The notes under the pieces were generated by a model. It did not search any database, had not been told where the DNA came from, and was given only the letters and a program-made list of their open reading frames with translations. Made by a program: the position numbers and the translations under genes. This document shows positions 45,985 to 50,731 of a DNA stretch of 50,731 nt, in pieces (the first letter of the stretch is position 1; every line of letters starts with the position of its first letter). Source of the stretch: Serratia sp. H1w (lineage in GTDB: Bacteria > Pseudomonadota > Gammaproteobacteria > Enterobacterales > Enterobacteriaceae); NCBI RefSeq assembly GCF_000633355.1, contig NZ_AYMQ01000120.1, positions 1 through 50,731 of the forward strand, read 5' to 3'.

Positions 45985-46440
45985 ATGAAGATTATTTCAG
46001 TGCGTCGGGAGCCAGCCTATCTCGATATGGCTATCGAGTATTTCCAGCGTCAGTGGGCATCGCCAGAAACGATGATGCTCTATCAAGACTCGATAACCCG
46101 TTGTTTGGCGGCGGCAAACCCATTGCCACAGTGGTATTTATTGCTGGATGGCGAAACCATCGTGGGTTGCGTGGGGCTTATCACCAATGACTTTATCAGC
46201 CGCATGGAGCTGTATCCGTGGCTGTGTGCGCTGTATGTTGATGAACATTATCGTGGGCAGGGCTGCGGCGCATTGCTGGTCAATCACGTAGCCAAGGTCA
46301 CTGGCGAACTGGGATTTCACAGTTTGCATCTGTGCACTGACCATGTTGGTTACTACGAAAGATTGGGTTTCAATTTTGACGGACTTGGTTATCACCCATG
46401 GGGCGAGTCATCGCGAGTTTATTCGTTGGATCTTGTTTGA
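45985..46440 (+). CDS. GNAT-family N-acetyltransferase
   Basis: A 151-residue GNAT enzyme. Core: WYLLLDGETIVGCVGL, then acetyl-CoA motif LCALYVDEHYRGQGCGALLVNH, and GYYERLGFNFDGLGYHPWGE near the end. Similar to small acetyltransferases of unknown substrate. It is divergent from the methyltransferase gene with a 124-bp spacer. Confidence 0.82.
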   Translation: MKIISVRREPAYLDMAIEYFQRQWASPETMMLYQDSITRCLAAANPLPQWYLLLDGETIVGCVGLITNDFISRMELYPWLCALYVDEHYRGQGCGALLVNHVAKVTGELGFHSLHLCTDHVGYYERLGFNFDGLGYHPWGESSRVYSLDLV

Positions 46441-46444
46441 TCAT

Positions 46445-46470
46445 GCCCAACTTTGCAGACAAAGTTGGGC
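46445..46470. terminator. Bidirectional hairpin
   Basis: GCCCAACTTTG, loop CAGA, CAAAGTTGGGC: a perfect 11-bp stem 4 bases after the acetyltransferase stop and 7 bases before the end of convergent ygaP. Likely a shared terminator. Confidence 0.65.
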
Positions 46471-46477
46471 TAGCGGG

Positions 46478-47005
46478 TTACTTTGACTGATTCCACGGCA
46501 TCTTGGCCAGCAGCGTTGCCATTCCGCAAAACCCGCTGATCCCGGCAAAAAGCAACCCGGCACCCACAAAGCCGGGCAGCAGGAAGAACAGGGGAGAAGT
46601 GGCATAGCCTAGTACTGTCCCTGCCAGAATTAAGGAACCCGCAGCAATCTGCACCTGCCGCATAATGGGCAGCGACTGGTTCTTACCCTTCACGACATCC
46701 ATTCCCTGTTGTTTCCAGCCATTGATGCCACCTTCCAGCAGATAAACCTTTGCTGGTGCCGCGGCCCCTGCCAATAACGCTGCATTTTGTGCCGTACGGC
46801 GGCCAGACTGGCAGTGAAAAATCACTACATCCTGTTCGCTAAGCGCCTGCGGTTTCCCACCTTTCTCAATATCGGGCAACGAGAGCAAGCTGGCCTGGGC
46901 AATATGCTCGTGGGTATATTCATCCACCCCGCGTATATCCAATAGCCGTGCTCCCTGCATGATTAATTTCTGCGCTTGCTGTGATGTGATGGTTTCTACG
47001 TTCAT
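46478..47005 (-). CDS. ygaP: Membrane-anchored rhodanese YgaP
   Basis: A 175-residue inner-membrane sulfurtransferase. N-terminal rhodanese domain with active-site Cys in [13 protein letters not shown] (near residue 65), then two membrane helices (DUF2892, [38 protein letters not shown]) and the end [15 protein letters not shown], as in E. coli YgaP. It moves sulfane sulfur from thiosulfate or persulfides. Same operon as ygaV, 7 bp downstream. Confidence 0.94.
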   Translation of the reverse strand: MNVETITSQQAQKLIMQGARLLDIRGVDEYTHEHIAQASLLSLPDIEKGGKPQALSEQDVVIFHCQSGRRTAQNAALLAGAAAPAKVYLLEGGINGWKQQGMDVVKGKNQSLPIMRQVQIAAGSLILAGTVLGYATSPLFFLLPGFVGAGLLFAGISGFCGMATLLAKMPWNQSK

Positions 47006-47012
47006 GGCGTCC

Positions 47013-47315
47013 TCAGGGGCAATAGATGGCTTTTAACGTGCTGATGACCTGCTGCACGGCGCTATTTTTAATCGAGTAGTTGATGCGTTGCCGGTCTCGG
47101 GTACTTTCAATCAACCCTTCGTCGCGCATCTTGGCCAGATGCTGTGAAGTGGCGGAAGGGCTAAGCCCGGTCGCTAACGCCAACTCACCGGCGCTGGTAC
47201 CTGGAGCATCCACCAGCATGCAAAGGATCAGCAAGCGGCGGGGGTTGCTCATGGCTTTGAGTAGGGTGGCTGCGGCATCGGCGCTGGCAAGCAGCGAGGC
47301 GTTTTCGTCGTTCAT
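47013..47315 (-). CDS. ygaV: ArsR-family regulator YgaV
   Basis: A 100-residue winged-helix repressor very similar to E. coli Yga[26 protein letters not shown], preceded by [12 protein letters not shown]; ends LKAIYCP. Two cysteines (in LILCML and the C-terminal YCP) correspond to those used for sulfide/persulfide or organotin sensing in YgaV/BigR-type proteins. First gene of ygaVP, with a perfect inverted repeat just upstream. Confidence 0.93.
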   Translation of the reverse strand: MNDENASLLASADAAATLLKAMSNPRRLLILCMLVDAPGTSAGELALATGLSPSATSQHLAKMRDEGLIESTRDRQRINYSIKNSAVQQVISTLKAIYCP

Positions 47316-47336
47316 GAGTTACTTTAGTTTTTTATA

Positions 47337-47356
47337 AATTTAGTAAATGCTAAATT
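47337..47356. promoter_or_regulatory. Operator-like inverted repeat for YgaV
   Basis: AATTTAG-TAAATG-CTAAATT: perfect 7-bp arms with a 6-bp spacer, 22 bp upstream of ygaV. AT-rich operators of this type bind BigR/YgaV repressors and would give autorepression relieved by reactive sulfur. Confidence 0.7.
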
Positions 47357-47432
47357 AATTGATGAGAAAATGCACGTACTTTTTTGATGGCGTGCCAAGC
47401 ATATGGCTTCGATGATCAAAGAGGTGAACCCG

Positions 47433-48071
47433 TTACAGAGATCTGCGAGTCAAGCCTTCGTAAATCAGCTTAACGGCGAATGCTCCAATCACTACGCCGA
47501 TGACCCTGCTGGCGACCAGTTGCATATTGGCATAAGAGCGCCGTACCGCTGGCAGAGAGAATGCCTGGCTGAGGAAAACGCGCCAAATTACCGAACTGAG
47601 CACGATCCCCAACCAGGCGCTCAGTTTGGCCCAGGTAGGTGTTTCGGTGCTTAGGGTAACGGAGAAAATGCTGATAAAGAACAGCACCGTCTGTGGGTTG
47701 GAGAGATCGGTAATCAGGCCCCGACGAAAGAAGACATGCCAAGGCGCACTGAGTGGTTGTTGCAGCGCAGGGGAATGTGGCGCGTTTTGCTTACTCATAC
47801 TTTTATAGGCAAACCACAGTAGATATAGCCCACCAACCACCTTGATGACCGAGAATATCCCCTCGCATTGGGTGATCAGCGTAGCCATGCCAAACAGGCC
47901 CAGCCCGGAATACAGCGCATCGCCAAGTGCCACTCCCAGCCCGGTCAACATGCCTGCCCGGCTGCCGGAGGCCAGGCTGGTTTGCACCACGACAAACAGG
48001 TTGGCGCCGGGGTTGAAAAAGGTTAATACAAACAGGCCGATTGTTAGGGTTATTGCATGCAGCGGATCCAT
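47433..48071 (-). CDS. LysE/RhtB-family exporter
   Basis: A 212-residue inner-membrane exporter from ATG 48071 (MDPLHAITLTIGLFVLTFFN); 11-residue upstream extension rejected. Six membrane segments with the LysE signatures FFNPGANLFVVVQTSLASG, GLGVALGDALYSGLGLFG and GGLYLLWFAYKSM; NPQTVLFFISIF follows. Exports amino acids or similar compounds; substrate unknown. Divergent from the membrane protein at 48208 with a 136-bp spacer that contains a GATGCG-AAT-CGCATC palindrome (48129-48143). Confidence 0.87.
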   Translation of the reverse strand: MDPLHAITLTIGLFVLTFFNPGANLFVVVQTSLASGSRAGMLTGLGVALGDALYSGLGLFGMATLITQCEGIFSVIKVVGGLYLLWFAYKSMSKQNAPHSPALQQPLSAPWHVFFRRGLITDLSNPQTVLFFISIFSVTLSTETPTWAKLSAWLGIVLSSVIWRVFLSQAFSLPAVRRSYANMQLVASRVIGVVIGAFAVKLIYEGLTRRSL

Positions 48072-48207
48072 CTCGGCTATCCTTGAATTGCGCTCAGACG
48101 CCAATGATATGGCTAGTCCTGCTCAAGAGATGCGAATCGCATCACATCCACAGCTGAGTTATGATATCCACATCGTAACGAGTCAGGTTTAAACGGAATT
48201 AACCCTA

Positions 48208-49176
48208 ATGACATGGACAGTCTACAGTAATCCCATTGCCGATATGTACGGCCCCTGGTTTCTGGTGTTTTATCTGACGTATTGCATCTTGTTGATGTGG
48301 TTGATATCACGGGCCAGGCGTCGCTACCTCCGTTCATTCATTTCCTCTGGTTCACCCTCGATCTCGTTGCCGCCAAAAGTCGATCCTTACTACATTGCCT
48401 GGCTAAAGGGCGGTATTGATCACGTGCTCAAATTGGCCATGATGCGCCTTTCCTATGAAGGGTTATTAACTGCCGGACGGCAGCAGGGAAAAACCTTCAC
48501 CCGACAGCGCCCCAATAATCCGGAAAAAGCCGACCAGCGAGAGCAAAAGCTTAATCGGTTGGAGCGTTCGGTGCTGCTGTGTTTTGAGTCAGGGGCGGAA
48601 CAAAAGAAGGCCGGAGCGTTTTCTTCCCTGCGCCCACTCTATCGGGAGTTCGATGCTCAGGCCCAGCGGGAAGGTTATACCTACCCCGCCAGCTACCAGC
48701 GAACCAGCCGTGGGATCCTGTGGGCCGGTTTGGTGCTCATGCTTGGTATGGGGGGATATAAGCTGAGCGTGGCTTGGTTGAAGGGCCATCACAACGTCGG
48801 GTTCCTGATGGTGCTAATGCTGTTTTTCGGGTGGATCTATTATCTGATTTTCCTACGCAACCGAGCGGGTAAGGCCCAACTGACCCCCAAAGGGGAAAAG
48901 CTGCTCAGCCAGTTGTCGGCCACTTTGCCTAAGGATAAAAAGTCCCTCAAACAGTTGGATATTGCCATGGTTGCCGTCGCGCTTGATGACGACAGGGAGG
49001 TCTACGCTAACTGTGCTTTTGGGCGACAGGCCTATGCGCTCTTTCTAATACCCGTAGTCGGTAGTGCTGCGGGGGGAGATAGTTCCACGTCATCAAGCAG
49101 TTCCGATTCTGGTAGCAGCAGCGATTCAAGCAGTTCAAGCGGATGTTCAGGCTGCGGTGGGTGCGGCGGTGACTGA
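48208..49176 (+). CDS. Membrane protein with Ser-rich and Cys/Gly tail (TIGR04222-like)
   Basis: A 322-residue protein. TM1 is near residues 13-34 (GPWFLVFYLTYCILLMWLIS), followed by a soluble region of about 130 residues, TM2 near 169-190, TM3 near 196-217, then a soluble segment with AQLTPKGEKLLSQLSATLPK and a last globular part (DIAMVAVALDDDREVYANCA). The C-terminus is a Ser/Asp tract (about 290-311) followed by GCSGCGGCGGD with Cys at 313, 316 and 319. This layout recalls the TIGR04222 family, named from memory. The radical SAM gene starts inside its last codons (GTGACTGA, 8-bp overlap), so the two are translationally coupled. The tail is a candidate substrate or metal-binding site. Function unknown. 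Confidence 0.75.
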   Translation: MTWTVYSNPIADMYGPWFLVFYLTYCILLMWLISRARRRYLRSFISSGSPSISLPPKVDPYYIAWLKGGIDHVLKLAMMRLSYEGLLTAGRQQGKTFTRQRPNNPEKADQREQKLNRLERSVLLCFESGAEQKKAGAFSSLRPLYREFDAQAQREGYTYPASYQRTSRGILWAGLVLMLGMGGYKLSVAWLKGHHNVGFLMVLMLFFGWIYYLIFLRNRAGKAQLTPKGEKLLSQLSATLPKDKKSLKQLDIAMVAVALDDDREVYANCAFGRQAYALFLIPVVGSAAGGDSSTSSSSSDSGSSSDSSSSSGCSGCGGCGGD

Positions 49177-50239
49177 TGAGCAACGCATTCCCTGCCGCCA
49201 GCTAGATTCGGTTAATCCCGTCAGGCTTAGCCGGTTAACGGTGCAGTGGCACATTACCGATCGGTGCAATCTACGCTGTCAGCACTGCTATCAGGAAAGC
49301 TATCGTCACCACGGCCCTGAATTCTCAGAGATGAAGCAGATTGCACAACAGATTTTTGCGTTACACCGCCAGGTCGAGGGTGACAACCCGATACCGCTGC
49401 AACTGACGCTTACCGGCGGGGAACCCTGTTCACATCCAGATTTTCCGGCCCTGCTCGATTATTTGGCATCCCAGCCAAGTGCGCCATCGTTAGCTATTTT
49501 GAGTAATGGTTCGTCTATCGACGAACAATGGGCTGCACGTTTCGCCAGACTCAAAGTGAAGTTTGTTCAGCTTAGTGTGGAAGGTACAGAACAGACCCAT
49601 GACGAGATCCGTGGTCGCGGGCATTTTCAGCAGGTGCTGAAAGCTACCAAGCATCTGACCGATGCCGGAGTTCGAGTGCTTTGGTCCTTTACCGCCCACG
49701 GCCAGAACAGCCAGGAGTTTATGCAGGTTGCTGAATTGGCCAGCAGAGCGAAAGTAAACCGCTTGTGGTCCGATCGCATGATCCCCACCGATCACCGTGA
49801 TATGCCGTTAACCCTGAATGCGCAGCAAAGTTCAGACTACTTCCGGCAAATGGCGCTGGCCAGCGAACGGCTTCAGGCCAAAGCGGGTAACCAGACCGAG
49901 ATTGCCATGATCCGTGCCTTGCAGTTTCAGGAGGCTGGGAGTCCGCCTTATCGGTGCAGCGCAGGCGCAGAACTGATCACCATTATGCCGGACGGCAGCG
50001 TACTGCCTTGCCGCCGAATGCCGATCAACGTTGGCAATCTTTGGCAGCGTCCGCTGACGGAGATCTATCATCAAGCCCCGCAGTTGCGTCAGCTTAGGGG
50101 ATTCACTGCGCCGCCAGAGTGCCAGGCCTGCCTCTATCGTACCAACTGCCGGGGCGGGCTCCGTTGTCTGGCTTATGCCATGCACAACGATCCGTTCCGC
50201 GCGGATCCGGCTTGCCGCTATCAGCAGGGTGATGTCTGA
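49169..50239 (+). CDS. Radical SAM/SPASM-type enzyme
   Basis: A 356-residue enzyme from GTG 49169, which overlaps the upstream stop; an earlier in-frame start would lie within the Ser-rich tract of the upstream gene. The SAM-binding Fe-S motif is C33, C37, C40 in ITDRCNLRCQHCYQES. GGEP follows in TLTGGEPCSHPDF, and further core parts include LSVEGTEQTHDEIRGRGHF. The C-terminal auxiliary Fe-S region has RCSAGAELITIMPDGSVLPC, then ECQACLYRTNCRGGLRC and PACRY, a SPASM-type set. Such enzymes modify peptides or mature proteins, and the coupled Cys/Gly-tailed membrane protein is the obvious candidate partner. Substrate is inferred. Confidence 0.85.
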   Translation: MTDEQRIPCRQLDSVNPVRLSRLTVQWHITDRCNLRCQHCYQESYRHHGPEFSEMKQIAQQIFALHRQVEGDNPIPLQLTLTGGEPCSHPDFPALLDYLASQPSAPSLAILSNGSSIDEQWAARFARLKVKFVQLSVEGTEQTHDEIRGRGHFQQVLKATKHLTDAGVRVLWSFTAHGQNSQEFMQVAELASRAKVNRLWSDRMIPTDHRDMPLTLNAQQSSDYFRQMALASERLQAKAGNQTEIAMIRALQFQEAGSPPYRCSAGAELITIMPDGSVLPCRRMPINVGNLWQRPLTEIYHQAPQLRQLRGFTAPPECQACLYRTNCRGGLRCLAYAMHNDPFRADPACRYQQGDV

Positions 50240-50247
50240 GACAGCCG

Positions 50248-50731
50248 TCAGAATGCAGATAACCCACGACATATCTTGCCGAAAATTAACACCGAGCGGG
50301 CATTAAGATGATTTAGCCCTAATTTCTTAAGCGCGTTGACTTTATGGGAGCAGATGGTTTTTATCGATAAATTAAACTCTTTTGCCAGACTGTGTGGCGT
50401 TTTTCCAGTAGTTAATGCCCGCATTTTCTTTTCCTCTTGCCTAGTCAGGAATAGCAGGTCTTGCAGATGAGTCGCGTTGGCCTCTAAAAGAGGGAAAAGG
50501 GCATCAAGCGGCATTTTCTTAGATAGCACGCTTTGAATGCTGGTGGTTTCTCTATCTGATACATTGTCCAATACCCACCACACCTTAGTACCATGTCTGC
50601 GCGCAGTGGTCATCAGATCGATAATGATATCTGCCTGCTCGATAGCTATCAGCAATATATCTTCGCTAGTAAAAAATATTTTACCTGGTGCTTCTTTTGT
50701 TATATCAAGGTATACCCAATAAACCTCAAGA
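50248..50731 (-). CDS. LuxR-type HTH regulator, 5' end beyond the window
   Basis: The frame is open from the stop at 50248 to the window edge, so the start is outside; the visible part is at least 160 residues and continues upstream of the TTG at 50655 (LEVYWVYLDITKEAPG...). The N-terminal part resembles a receiver-like fold without a clear phosphoacceptor. The C-terminal LuxR/FixJ HTH has LTTGKTPHSLAKEFNLSIKT and CSHKVNALKKLGLNHLNAR. It resembles RcsA/BglJ-type regulators. It converges on the radical SAM gene with only 8 bp between, so a regulatory link is possible but not shown. Confidence 0.75.
   Translation of the reverse strand, partial: LEVYWVYLDITKEAPGKIFFTSEDILLIAIEQADIIIDLMTTARRHGTKVWWVLDNVSDRETTSIQSVLSKKMPLDALFPLLEANATHLQDLLFLTRQEEKKMRALTTGKTPHSLAKEFNLSIKTICSHKVNALKKLGLNHLNARSVLIFGKICRGLSAF

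Noticed and set aside
48129-48143. GATGCG-AAT-CGCATC palindrome as an operator for the radical SAM unit
   Set aside because: It is symmetric and intergenic, but it could equally serve the divergent LysE gene and resembles no known site; kept only as a note.

Overview
The window looks like chromosome from a Serratia-type enterobacterium. The basis is close family matches to enterobacterial genes (nrdHIEF, asr with ydgU, ygaC, smrA, ygaV-ygaP, a CitA/CitB pair), generally GC-rich coding sequence, dense packing, and a 3-hydroxybenzoate/gentisate cluster in the same gene order as the Klebsiella mhb cluster. The genus is inferred and no search was run. No rRNA, tRNA, CRISPR array, integrase or transposase gene was seen.

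Layout. 0.1-4.1 kb: a CitA/CitB-like two-component system divergent from a 2-hydroxycarboxylate (citrate/malate type) transporter, with two long direct repeats between them that may bind the regulator. 4.1-5.9 kb: a LysR regulator divergent from a short-chain dehydrogenase. 5.9-9.9 kb: the class Ib ribonucleotide reductase operon nrdHIEF behind a good pair of NrdR boxes. 9.9-12.1 kb: an AhpD-like protein divergent from a MocR/PdxR-type regulator whose leader is a dispersed repeat. 12.1-20.7 kb: small housekeeping and stress genes, including a DUF883 membrane protein, a NicO-type metal exporter, acid-shock gene asr with an RstA box, a 32-codon ydgU-like gene, an MFS exporter, LysR and AraC regulators, a hydrolase, ygaC, a yicN-like gene and smrA.

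21.4-27.5 kb: mhbR divergent from mhbTDHIM. Together they should import 3-hydroxybenzoate, hydroxylate it to gentisate, open the ring, isomerise maleylpyruvate and hydrolyse fumarylpyruvate to central metabolites. 27.6-29.9 kb: a DoxX protein, a nonsense-interrupted YodC-like gene, a LysR regulator and an acetyltransferase.

30.1-45.0 kb: a tail-only, lambda-like siphovirus module. It has a Q-type antiterminator, tail terminator, tail tube, G/GT chaperone with a canonical -1 slippery heptamer, a very short tape measure, M, L, K, I, a 1939-residue J protein and a tail fibre. No head, packaging, lysis, replication or integration gene is present between the flanking chromosomal genes. Three intrinsic terminators lie within the unit, which fits control by antitermination. 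It is either a domesticated flexible (F-type) tailocin or a prophage remnant.

45.1-50.7 kb: a methyltransferase, an acetyltransferase, the ygaV-ygaP sulfur-responsive pair with a clear operator, a LysE-type exporter, then the most unusual pair in the window: a membrane protein ending in a Ser-rich tract and a Cys/Gly tail, overlapped by a radical SAM/SPASM-type enzyme. A LuxR-type regulator, cut by the window end, converges on it.
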